Positions 23,151 to 34,321 of a stretch of DNA of 64,000 bases are shown piece after piece. Position 1 is the stretch's first letter, and the number at the start of each line of letters is the position of its first letter. Source of the stretch: Chamaecyparis obtusa (lineage: Eukaryota; Streptophyta; Pinopsida; Cupressales; Cupressaceae). The translations under genes and the position numbers were made by a program. Below the pieces are notes generated by a model. That model was not told the DNA's origin. It did not search any database and worked only from the letters and a program-made list of their open reading frames with translations. The stretch is taken from positions 625,001 through 689,000 of the forward strand of contig BSBK01003565.1 of assembly GCA_027943335.1 (NCBI GenBank), given 5' to 3'.

Positions 23151-24649
23151 TGAACACCTGATATACTGAGAGGTGAGGGGTAAATCAGTATATCCTTGAA
23201 AAACTTAAAGCAATTAACAATTAAATACCATTTAATATATTTCAACTTTGTAGGAAAGGAAATAGAGGAAAATAAATACCACAACACATAGCACCAGATA
23301 TTTATTTCATGGAAACCTAAGGCAGAAAAAACTAGGTGATAGGATTAGCTCTCAAGTATTATGTAACTGGTTATATAGTACATTAGATGGCTCACTGTCA
23401 AGTTGGCTCACTACCAAAATACAAAAGATAGCACTGATGGCTAGATATACAAAATTTGAATCGAAGGGCATGCATCAACATATGCATAGATTATAGTTCC
23501 CTATGAAATAAAGTCCTTCTTTCACTGATACAATATAACATACACAATTTACTTTACAATAGTTCACATATGTAAAGCATCATAACAGTACATGGATCAT
23601 GCATTCCCAAAAGTACATACTCTCCATATGATTATATACCATCCATAGATATAAATTCCTTTCTCATGGGCTAGGCATTGAACGTATATAAATGAAACTT
23701 TATCTTTTCTCTAAATCCACTATTGGCTGAACACAAAATGGTCCAGGTAAGTATGTCATGTGACAAATCGATCCTCCAAAATTGTTGATAATCCTGCAAA
23801 GCATGTAACTGTCGGTGATGGTCATTGGTGAGTGGTGTCAATGACCCAAGCACCGATACCCAAGGACACAACCATAATGTCAATACCAACCTAATCCTAC
23901 CAATATGAATAATGACATCAATGCCAACCAAAACTTGGGAAGGCTAACAATAGGATGAGAGCAAGTCAACATTCACCTACATATCCTATGCTTACCTTGT
24001 ACCCAACCCTATTGTAAATGAAAATGGACACATGGTGTAGTATGAGATGCACTACAACCTCTTTGCAGTTGAGCTTTAATCAAGCTAGTTACCTTTCAAG
24101 ATTAAATCTAAGGCCTTTACCAGTTATTCTCAAGATAGTTTGTTGGGTCTACTTGGATGGGTTAGACAAGGCAGTTGTACACATGGTTGGGATTGTTGTA
24201 CCCCATAAAGACGTAGAAGGGAAATCAAGCAATCATGATTCAACTAACATGAACTTTCTTGATTTCCTATTTGGCTAGACATCTAAAATCTATCTTAATG
24301 TGAATTGTTATTTTCTTACATGATTATATAGTAGTATGAATTTTATTTTCAACATTAGCTTGAATTTAGTTTTGGTACTATCATATATGCTAATTTATCT
24401 ACATAGAAAAAAATGCTCCTATGGCTAGGACCTTACATAGCTTTCAGATTAGCCAAATTTAAACTCTGGATCATTGCAACTATATATTTCACATTTAATG
24501 AAATCTTCTTGCATTTTACAACCATGGGACACAGGAGGAGGAGCAACATAGAGCTCCCAAGAAAACTCCAACGAACCCAAAATGAAAAAACATACGTTTT
24601 GAAGTTAAAAATTTAGAAAAATAAAATAAAATAAAATAAACAAATGATT
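23151..24649 (-). repeat. Candidate 5' LTR of element G and adjoining non-coding DNA
   Basis: The sequence begins TGAACACCTGATATACTGAG, and GAGGTGAGGGGTAAATCAGT and TTTCATGGAAACCTAAGGC follow, a style common in copia LTRs and leaders. The far end was not located because no mate LTR was found. The small frames at 23671-23931 and 24018-24616 show no domain. Confidence 0.4.
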
Positions 24650-25364
24650 CAAAGCTATGGATAATTTTTTTTAATGAATATATATAAAATAAAAGAAAGA
24701 TTTGATTAAAAAAAAATTTGAATTTTAAAGAAAGATAGAAAAGATTATATATGTTTCTAAACTTTAAAACATAACACTATTTCGTTTATAAATTCAAAAA
24801 GTCAAAATTACAATATATAATTTATAATTGAAAAATATAATGTTTGTAAATTCAAAAAATCAAAATCATATATAAATATTTCAAACAAAATATATATTTT
24901 TTCATTTTATGAATTTGTTAAAAGATATTGAAATTTATATCTTGAGTATTTAACATAGAATTTTTTAAAAGAAGTATAAGTATGCTAATTATAATTTCAA
25001 TCAACTTCCTTTAATTGTATCATAAGACACAACTTAGTGTACATAAAATAAACATATTAATGTTAAATTGTACATGAAATGAGCATATTTATGTTAAATT
25101 GTACACAAAATGAGCATATTTATATTAAATTAATTTATTAATTAATTAATATTTCAAAAAAAATTGAAAGGTCATTTTGTTTTATCTCATTATTAGGTCG
25201 GGGTTTCATGGAAGGGGGCTTTCTTAAAAAATAGAGCTGGAGCTTGCAATTTTTTAAGACTATTTTAAAGCTACTAGTCTCATTGATTTGGTGTCTAGTT
25301 CATCTTCAAAATTTAAGCTCCCAAATTGAAGGAAGTTGGATGTTTGCGAAGTGACAATAACATT
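24650..25364. repeat. Repeat R, copy 2, left part
   Basis: Matches 20565-21255 in direct orientation with scattered substitutions and small indels. It breaks at GACAATAACATT (25353-25364), where the Penelope-like element starts, and resumes at 31033. Confidence 0.75.
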
Positions 25365-25410
25365 ATGCAAATCAGTTTCTGGATTTGATTGTGTGAATTT
25401 TTTTAGCATC

Positions 25411-25445
25411 GACGTTTCGGATCACAATTCGTGATCCATCATTAG
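25411..25445 (-). ncRNA. Candidate hammerhead ribozyme core (left arm)
   Basis: On the minus strand the order is CTAATGA, a U, stem II GGATCAC-GAATT-GTGATCC, GAAAC, GTC. The consensus core is CTGATGA, stem II, GAAA, then a cleavage triplet such as GTC, so only one core base differs (G to A). Stem III would be the two-base AC/GT type with almost no loop, as in dimer-forming retroelement hammerheads. A type I stem I is possible between CUUC upstream and GAUG downstream with one U-U mismatch, then a UUU/AAA helix beyond a small internal loop. Hammerheads are reported in Penelope-like terminal repeats. Confidence 0.65.
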
Positions 25446-25660
25446 GAAGAGAAAGTGTGGGGATGGAAAGTAAAATATACAGACTTAGCCTCTCACAAGA
25501 TAAATAAAAAGAGTTGGGAGGGAGCAACATGAAAATCGAGGAAGAGAAGAAAAGTAAAAAAAGAACTGAAACCAATAGAAACATAAATAAATATCCAAAA
25601 TGGTATAAAAACATAAAAATCAAATATATGAGTAAAAGTAAAAATATATATGAATGAATG

Positions 25661-25858
<198 letters not shown>

Positions 25859-26055
25859 ATATACACAAACATCTATACATTAGATGTAAATGAACATATA
25901 TACCTATATATCCATATATGTGTAAATATAGATATACATATATATCTAAATATATGTATATACGTATATACAAGTGTAGGTAAATAACTAAAAAACAATA
26001 AAATCTAATGAATGAACATAAACAAATAAACCAAGAAAGGAACAAAGGGAAAAAA

Positions 26056-26058
<3 letters not shown>

Positions 26059-26135
<77 letters not shown>
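26059..26135. repeat. (TA)n microsatellite
   Basis: About 38 TA units followed directly by a short CA run (26137-26150). Confidence 0.95.
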
Positions 26136-26136
<1 letters not shown>

Positions 26137-26145
<9 letters not shown>

Positions 26146-26266
26146 CACACATGTTCATGAGAATATATGCACAAAAACAAGGGCACTGGAAATGAACAAA
26201 AAATAAGAAAAAAGAGCAAGGGAAAGAACGTGCTAGAGAGCCACAAAAAACAGGAAGGAAGAAAGA
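26137..26266. repeat. Direct duplication in the Penelope 3' region, copy 1
   Basis: About 130 bp repeated at 26366-26495 with an offset of 229. The unit starts in a CA run and includes TGTTCATGAGAATATATGCA. I count one mismatch (CAGG against CAAG). Confidence 0.85.
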
Positions 26267-26328
26267 ATACATCTATATATATCTTCATGGATATAACAGC
26301 CTAAATACAAAATGTATGAAAAAGTATG

Positions 26329-26331
<3 letters not shown>

Positions 26332-26380
<49 letters not shown>
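26332..26380. repeat. (CA)n microsatellite
   Basis: About 24 CA units, continuous with the second copy of the 130-bp direct duplication (26366-26495). Confidence 0.95.
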
Positions 26381-26383
<3 letters not shown>

Positions 26384-26647
26384 TCATGAGAATATATGCA
26401 CAAAAACAAGGGCACTGGAAATGAACAAAAAATAAGAAAAAAGAGCAAGGGAAAGAACGTGCTAGAGAGCCACAAAAAACAAGAAGGAAGAAAGATGAAG
26501 CCTAAGAGGACAAGCATAAAGAAACAACAAAAACCAAGGACAAAAACCACATGATGCCAAAGGGGGCTATAAGATGACAAAGGGGAAGGAACCTAAACAC
26601 CCGGGGAACCAAGAAAGAAAAAGCATGGAGAGGGAGGGAAGGCTGAA

Positions 26648-27868
26648 TCAATGGTGATGGTGGCTATCAAGCATGCCTAACAGGGGTTTCCAAGAAAGGC
26701 TCAAAGACCACCCATCATCTCGTTTGAGATTAGTGGGATGGTAGTGAATTTCAATGGCCTCCTTGAGCTTCCTCCTGAAATAGTTATCCTCCTTGGAGAG
26801 AATTTGCGTGCTATCCAAACAAATATGATGTTTGGTAGAGGAGTGCTCAGCAAGAGAATATTTGTGGACCCTATCATGCTCAATGTTTGCACAATGCTCA
26901 CAAATTCTGGTGTGGAAAGAGAGGCCTGTTTCACCAATATAGGGGGTACCATAGGAGCATGAGATCTTATAGACCCTAGAGCCAAGAAATGGGTCTTTGG
27001 AGTCCTTGAGTGGGGGACATGATTCCTTAACCAAGAAAGCGGTTTGAAAGCAATCTGAAGGCCCTTTCTAGTTAAGATTTTAGCAATTTTTTGGGAGATG
27101 CCATCCACGAATGGGAGGGAAGCAAACGAAGGAGGTTGGGACAAGGAAGGCTAAGGACAGGTGTTGGAAAGAAAGAAAGACTTGGCTTGGTTAAGAGCCT
27201 TGGAAATTTACTTGTGAGAATACCTATTTAACTTGAATACTTGGTGAAGATGGGTAAGCTCTTGGTTTAAGTAGTCATCATCGCAAATTCTAAGAGCTCT
27301 AAGGGTAAGGGTCTTAAGGATGCAAAATTTTTGGCTAGGGTGGTGGTGGGATGATGAGTGGAGGTATAAGTTAGTGTGGGTGGCTTTGTGATACACACGC
27401 CGACCTAATGAACCATTCAACTTCTTGATGAGAAGAATATCAAGGAAGGGCAACTGGTTATCTGACTCTAGCTCCTTGGTGAAGGAAATGTTGGGAGCCA
27501 AGTTGTTGATGTGTTTTTGAAACTCTTCAAGTTTCTCAAGGCCATGTGGCCAACATACATTGGTGTCATCAACATATCACTTCCACCATTTGGGTTTGAG
27601 GGGGAAGGAGTGGAGGGCCAACTCCTTAAAATGCTCCATATAGAGGTTTGTTATGAAGGGGGATAGGGGGGAGCCCATAGCCACCCCATCCACCTGCTCA
27701 TAGATGACATTTTGGAAGGAGAAGAGGGTGGATCTAAGGCATAACTCTACCAAATTGGTGATCTCATCACCAACCTTACACTTGATGATTTGAATAGAGT
27801 CAGGAATGGGAACCTTGGTGAAGAGGGAAACCACATCAAAATTGACCAAGATATCACCTAGCTCTAAC
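26648..27868 (-). pseudogene. Penelope-like RT (N-terminally truncated) and GIY-YIG endonuclease
   Basis: The reading starts inside RT motif [21 protein letters not shown] (27868-27800), with the first catalytic Asp. [10 protein letters not shown] follows (near 27690), then YVDDT, the catalytic YxDD box, at about 27565-27576, preceded by a TGA (27577-27579) that fits a mutated CGA. Then come LPFLDILL, VYHKATHTNLYLHSS and HHHPSQK (27430-27330), the usual Penelope thumb region. Further stops and a frameshift near 27034 lead into the nuclease: GSRVYKISCSYG, TPYIGETG, TRICEH with the catalytic Arg, and KEAIEIHYH with the catalytic Glu, ending GWSLSLSWKPLL (26700) and a stop at 26650-26648. The RT lacks its first domains because segment B' is joined at 27868. 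In life the enzyme primes on nicked DNA; this copy is dead. Confidence 0.92.
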
Positions 27869-27983
27869 CTAACACTTGTATATATGTATATACATATATT
27901 TAGATATATATGTATATCTATATTTACACATATATGGATATATAGGTATATATGTTCATTTACATCTAATGTATAGATGTTTG

Positions 27984-28420
<437 letters not shown>

Positions 28421-28432
28421 CCCCCCCTTAAG

Positions 28433-30206
28433 TGTAACTTAGGGAGAAGCAAAAAAAGCTAAACTACTACAGAAAGCAGGAAAGATGGGTCCCGGCAACT
28501 AGGCCTGATCAGGTACCCAAAACATAAAGCAAAAGATGTCCCAGAGAAAGGAACAAGAAGGGAGCAAGAAGCTTCTCCGAAGCATGTCTGAAAACTCTGT
28601 CAGAAGATACTGCTGGAACCCCCACTGAAGTGCATGACCAGGTAGAGAAGACAAGTGTCTGAAGAGCTGATCAATCGAACCAGGAAGCAATAGAACCAAC
28701 AGGTGAACCCCCCCATAATGCTGAACTGGGAGAGGTGACAGGAACGCTGAAATGCGATGCCAGAAACAGCTGCAGAAGAAGAACCAGGAACACCAACAGT
28801 GCAACAGAAGCACACACACAGGATAAAGGGCGGTTTCATAGACACAGTCTACATGGGCTAATGTCATGGAAGGTACGCTCACTTGACAAGAGTGGATGCG
28901 CCTATAGTGGCAAATGCATCAGAATCCCCCCATGGCACTTTATAACTGAGTGCGAATACTAAAACTGAACCAGGTGAAAAAGATCCCAGAAATGCAGAAG
29001 AGGGCACTTTATCTTAGTGCATTTATAGAACAAAGATACATCAAAAAGAGCATGCAAGCTCAGAAGTCAGAAAGAAGAGTGCACTAAGAAACCAGAAGAA
29101 GAGATCCCCGGACCTGTAGAACCAAGCACACCACCAGAGGGCATAAACTGCATAACTCAGAGGAGTGAAAACCTAGAGTAGAATCTAGAAAAATAACCTC
29201 TGCCACTGAATAGCACACTAAACCAGCTTTCCGACGATATCTCATTTGCCGAAAAAGGAGTCCGGATGAGCCAGATATGACTCCCGGAAGGCAAAAAGAG
29301 ATATCAGACTTCAACAGCAAAAAACACTATTGAAACGGTGGAACCAAAAACCCTAACCTCCACCATCAAAAAGTTCTCGGAAAGAGCTTTCCGACGGTAT
29401 ATGGAAGTCAGAAAAAGACCCCCGGATGCTCCTTGTAGAGCGAGAAACGTCCAGGAACCCCCAAAAGCTTCAAAACATAGGTTTAAGCCCCTGGGGCTAA
29501 AAAAAAGGCCCCTGGGCGCATGGCGCGCGCAGGGGGCTAGAACCGGAGCTCCCGGTCATCCATATGACCGCCGTTAGGGCCCGCGGGCTTAAAAACCCGC
29601 CGGGCGGCCGGCGGAGCGGTGGGCGGAGCGGGGCCGGCGGAGGAGGCCAGCGGAGCGGGGTCGGCAGAGGAGGCCAGCGGGGCGGCCAGCGGAGGAGGCC
29701 GGCGGTGACGGCCGGGCCGGGCGGTGGCTGGGCGGGCCACGGAGCAGAGCAGAGGGCGCGGGTGCGCTGGCGGAGCCGGGGTGGTGGCCGGGCCGGGCGG
29801 CGGCTGGGCGGGCCGCGGGGCCTGCAGAACGGAGCGGGGGCGTGAGCTGGGCCGCGGCTCTGTGGTGGCCGCTTGGTAGTGCGCTGGTGGCCACTGGGTG
29901 GCTGCCCAAAACTATAAGTTTTTTAAATATTTTTTTGACAATCGCTGTCTCGGAGTGCGTGCCAAGGTCGTACGGCACTGGTATGCAAAAATTTTTTGCC
30001 TCAGATGCCACTGTGTCCAAAATGGACAAGTTTTATATGGATTTAGGGGTTCTTGGGCCTTCCGGACACAATGGTGGTGTCTGTTTTTGCCCAAGGTGAG
30101 CCAAATTTCGGCTCCCCCCCAGATCCACAAAAAAACTTCTGAAACCCTTGAAAACCTCCTGCTTCTGAAACACTTCAACAAAACACAAACAACGAGCAGC
30201 AAGATG
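28433..30206 (-). other. Interior of element D
   Basis: Non-coding. Inverted words CGGAAAGCTGGTTT and GGAAAGAGCTTTCCGACGG occur near 29225 and 29380, a style common in copia leaders. A GC-rich island covers 29558-29880. Frames on either strand lack Gag motifs. Confidence 0.6.
29558..29880. repeat. GC-rich island with irregular GGCGGAGCGGGG-type repeats
   Basis: Words such as GGAGGAGGCCAGCGGAGCGG and CGGGCCGGGCGGTGGCTGGG repeat irregularly. CpG is frequent here, unlike in the rest of the window. The Ala/Pro/Arg- and Gly-rich frames on both strands are composition artefacts. Confidence 0.75.
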
Positions 30207-30218
30207 GCTCTGATACCA

Positions 30219-30547
30219 TGTTAGGATTTGATAACCATCAAATCTTCCCAAGAACACCTGCATGCAAAGACTGCTACAAGAATGAAGACAGAAGAGAAGG
30301 CAGAAACTATGGCGGCCAAAAGGCCAGAGACTGCAAAACCATGTTGCAAGAAAAATAATCTTCTATTAACAATGATGAAAATAATACAATCTCCTTATGA
30401 ATTACAAAGCGGTGAATTCTTATAAAGGATACCGAAACCCTAAAAGGGAAACTTCTAAGAAAAGGAAACTTTCCTAAGTCTAACTTAAGCTAAGAGTAGA
30501 GAACTAATAATTAACTGATTTAATTATTAGCAATACTCGACTACTCT

Positions 30548-30551
<4 letters not shown>
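30219..30551 (-). repeat. Element D LTR, right (5' in element sense)
   Basis: Matches 28088-28420 with two A/G differences. The PBS adjoins it at 30207-30218. Confidence 0.93.
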
Positions 30552-30606
<55 letters not shown>

Positions 30607-30654
30607 TAAAAGTACAAATATATATGAATGCATGTGAATGCATGTATGAATGTG

Positions 30655-30688
<34 letters not shown>

Positions 30689-31032
30689 TATTCATATATA
30701 TATTCACATGCATTCATATATATTTGTTCTTTTACTCATATATTTGGTTTTTATGTTTTTATACCTTTTTGGATATTTATTTATGTTTCTATTGGTTTTA
30801 GTTCCTTTTTTACTTTTCTTCTCTTCCTCGATTTTCATGTTTCTCCCTCCCAACTCTTCTTATTTATCTTGTGAGAAGCTAAGTGTGCATATTTTACTTT
30901 CCATCCCCACACTCTCTCTTCTTGATGATGGATCACAGAGTGTGATCCAATACATCGATGCTAAAAAAACTCAACAATCAAATCTAGAAACTGATTTGCA
31001 TAATAATGGATTGTGGAAATATCATTTTGTTA
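30552..31032 (+). repeat. Right inverted arm of the Penelope-like element, outer part
   Basis: TA tract (30552-30602), a short section with its own inverted words and a CA run (30655-30720), then the inverse of 25365-25640 up to CTGATTTGCAT at 31001. The last 31 bases before the target duplication are not in the left arm. Confidence 0.75.
30922..30959 (+). ncRNA. Degenerate hammerhead-like motif (right arm)
   Basis: Plus strand: TTGATGA, T, stem II GGATCAC-AGAGT-GTGATCC, AATAC, ATC. It is the inverted counterpart of 25411-25445. Stem II is intact, but the core has lost C3 (to T), GAAA (to AATA) and the GTC triplet, so it is probably inactive. Confidence 0.55.
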
Positions 31033-31278
31033 GACAATAACATTCCTAAGTTGGTGAGGCAATTTCTACCCCCACCCCATTTTCACCCACTCAGGCTAAA
31101 AAGTAGGAGCTTTTGTTTCTATAAAAAGATTCCAAATAATTTTGTAGCATTAAAAAACATTCTTAATAGGACCTCATATTTAGAAGCTCAAGCCCCCCAT
31201 AGACTCCCTCCCATTTTTTAATATTTATAACCCAAAACTTTATTTTACCTAATTTAACCATACAATTAAATTGTTGTC
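31033..31278. repeat. Repeat R, copy 2, right part
   Basis: Matches about 21249-21505 in copy 1. It ends where LINE coding sequence begins, which is the likely 5' truncation point of the LINE. Confidence 0.7.
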
Positions 31279-33440
31279 ATGAGGACCATAAGGAGATTCA
31301 AATAGAAATTGTAAACCACTACACTAAACTCTTAAACAATTTTGAAGGTTCCAATCTTAATTCCCAACGAGTGATGTTGGAAGACATCCCCTCAATAATA
31401 ACTCCTGAGGACAATTAGATGCTCATGGAAAAATTCTTGGAGGAAGTAAACAATGCATTGTGTCAAATGCCCTCGAATAAAGCTCTGAGCCCGGATGGAT
31501 TCCTAGCTAGTTTCTTTCAAAAATGTTGGCAGACCTTGGGATCATAATTGATGGAAGCACTAGATTCTGCAAGATCTTTAGGCATATTTATAAGAGAAAT
31601 CAATAACACTTTCATAGCCCTCATCCCAAAGAAGTCAAATGCCACTTGTTTGGATGAACTTAGGCCCATTTCCCTTTGCAACACCATATACAAAATTCTC
31701 ACAAAAACTCTTGCAAATAGATTAGAAAAGACACTTGGGAAAATTATTGAAGAAGAGCAGACAAGTTTTGTCCTAGGTAGATCAATATTTGATGGAGTTA
31801 TCATAGCTCAAGAGGCCATTCATTCAATCTAGAAGCATAAAAAATATAGTATGATGATAAAACTAGACATAAAAAAAGCCTATGACAAGGTTTAGCTAAG
31901 TGTATGCAAAAAAATGGCTTCTCTAGATCATGGATAAACCTAATTTTCTATTGCATATCAACACCAATGTTTTCAATTTTGATCAATCACTCACCCCATG
32001 GCTACTTTGAAAGCTCTCAAGGAATTAGACAATGTGACCCAATTTCCCCCTTCCTTTTCATCATAATGGCAAAGGCTCTTAGTAGGAGGTTGAGTAGTCT
32101 CTAGAATCAAGGAATGTTAAAAGGAGTGGAAGTCACATCCTCAGTGAGACCACTAACACACCAACAATTTGAAGAAAATACAATGATGTTTGGGAAGGGG
32201 ACTATAGAAGAAGCTCAAAGTAGTTGAATAAATTACTATCAAACTATGCAAAGGCCCCGGGTCAAGAGGTGAACATAGAAAAGTCACAAATCTTTTTCTT
32301 CTTTGTCAAACAAAAGATACAACAATGAATACTGGACACTTTGGGATTAAAAGAGGGTAAGCTACCATGCACTCACTTAGGAGTTCCAATTGACAAGATC
32401 TCAAGATCTACACAAGCATGGAAACCTATTGGAGAAAAAATGGATAGGAGGATGGAGTCTTGGAAATCTAAATGGTTATCCTGGGTAGGTAGAATAATTA
32501 TGCTAAAAGCCACATTGGCAGAAATCTCAATATACTTGATGTCATGCATCTAATTACCAATGGGAAATTATATCATAGACATGGTAAAGGAAATGAGGAA
32601 ATTCTTTTGGCAAGGAACATATACCAAGAATGAACTTGTGTTAATAGCTTGGTACAAAATTTGCAAATCATTGGAATATGGAGGAACAGGTATAAAAAAT
32701 CAGCTTCATCAAAACCAAGCTTTAGGGGATTTTTTTTTTTGGAAAATTCATCATGAACCACATCTCAAATGGGTTAGAATCTTAAGAGGGAAATACCTTT
32801 CCAACCTCAATGGAGAGGAGGCCTTGAGAGTTGCAGAATATCCCAGAGGATCTCGGATATGGAACTTCATATCTAACTCTAGCAAAATAATATTAGACCA
32901 CACCACATGGAACACAAAGGAGGGAAGTAATGCTCTATTTTGGGATGATTCATGGGGAGGATACCCCATATTCAGTCAACTAATGAATACATAAATGATA
33001 TAAAATATATGCATTGAAAAATGGGGAAAATATGTCAAGGATTACATTACAATTCTAGGGCCTAATCCTAAGGGTAGGTGGAAATGGAAATAAGTGGAAA
33101 GTCTAAGATTGCATCAGGAAGACATAGATAACCTAAATGAAATACTGAAAGATAGGTTTTTCATTCTTAAACTGAGAAGTGATGAAATCATCTAGAATGG
33201 TGCTAAGTCAAGGAAATATAGTGTGAAGGAAGGGTACAAGATAATCTTCAATCAACAGTATCTGACTAAATCTCAACTACCAATTCAGTTATGCTGGAGA
33301 AAAATGTGCCAGCCAAAAGCGAGAGTCTTTCTTGGGCAACATTACAAGGAAAAATCTTGACTGCTGACAAGTTCAAAAGGTTTGGATTCCAAGGACCATC
33401 TATTTTCCCCCTTTTCCAAATGAACAAGGAGGATGCCAAC
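31279..33440 (+). pseudogene. LINE (L1-type) reverse transcriptase, first part, split by element B
   Basis: The frame opens inside the segment before RT (VNHYTKLLNNFEG, then KALSPDGFLASFFQKCW), followed by NNTFIALIPKK, LRPISLCNTIYKILTKTLAN, QTSFVLGRSIFDGVI, IKLDIKKAYDKV with the first catalytic Asp, IRQCDPISPFLFIIM, and LTHQQFEENTMMFG where FADD is expected. Further on come the C-terminal and zinc-finger-like (zf-RVT) parts, with the last codons reading GAG GAT GCC AAC. Several stops (for example after TPEDN and HSI), a small deletion after AYDKV and the loss of the second Asp pair show it is dead. The endonuclease and ORF1 are missing, a usual 5' truncation. Element B (TSD CCAAC) interrupts it; the frame resumes at 62580. 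Confidence 0.9.
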
Positions 33441-34308
33441 TGTACACTAGGGAAAGTGCCTTCATAGGATTAAGGTTAATCAATGAATGAGAATAGTAAC
33501 TAAAATACAACCACAAAAGCAATAGAGCAACTATTTAGAAAAATAAAGACTAATTGAGCATCCTATGGCTTTCTAACTAAGAATGTTAATGAACAGCTCT
33601 CAGCAAGCTTCCATTAATGATAGTCCTAGAATGAGAATGATATGATAAACAAGGCTATTGCTAACAATTATCAAAGTAAATGCTAAAATGCTTCTCAAAT
33701 GCCTTTCTAAGCTCAAATTGCAAGAGGTTCAATGCAATTCTCAGATGTGTGGATATTAATTATGAAGGAAATAGGCCTTCCTTTTATAGATTTTCCAATG
33801 GTAGGGGGTGTAGTTATATTTGATCATGATTAAGCTTTGAGTTGAGTCTTTGGTTCCACCCTTTGAAGACAAAGCAAAGTTTGTGTCCTCAAAGCTTGGG
33901 ACAAGTAGACAAGATCGGTGGTCAAGATTCCTTTTCACTTTGAGTGAATGAGATTCAATTTGGCTTGATCCATGTGAATGTCTTTCCTTTAATCTCATTG
34001 GTTAATTGATTTTCCTCCCTTTGTGGTTGTTGAGAGTAATTGAGATTTATTAATTACTTTAAATGAACTTGTTTAGCCATGTACCCCTTGAATGGGTTAA
34101 ATTTGATTTAATCTAAGACTATACAATTAATTGATTTAATTATATTTTGATTTGATTGCATTTGATTAAAATGCTCTCAATTTTGATTTTGATTGAATTA
34201 AGACTTGATTTTTATTTTGATTGGCTAATTATGCATTGTGTTTTAATTACTTCAATTATTTTCTTGATTTGCTTTAATTTTATCTTTGTCCATTTTTAGG
34301 TGATTACA
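33441..34308 (-). repeat. Element B LTR, left (3' in element sense)
   Basis: 868 bp, plus strand TGTACACTAGGG to GGTGATTACA. A minus-strand TATAAAAGG lies at about 33781-33788. It is the intact template against which the broken right LTR can be read; the junction TGATTAAGCTTTGAGTTGAG (about 33824-33843) is the empty site of element 2. Confidence 0.92.
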
Positions 34309-34321
34309 AATGCCCCTCTTT
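34309..34321 (-). other. Polypurine tract of element B
   Basis: The minus strand reads AAAGAGGGGCATT directly before the LTR start TGTAATCACC. Confidence 0.8.

Noticed and set aside
26648..27868. LINE or Ty3 reverse transcriptase
   Set aside because: The order RT then GIY-YIG nuclease, with HHHPSQK and THTNLYLH words, fits Penelope-like elements only.
29537..30029. Ala/Pro/Arg-rich and Gly-rich ORFs in the GC-rich block
   Set aside because: Both strands stay open because of base composition; there are no domain features.
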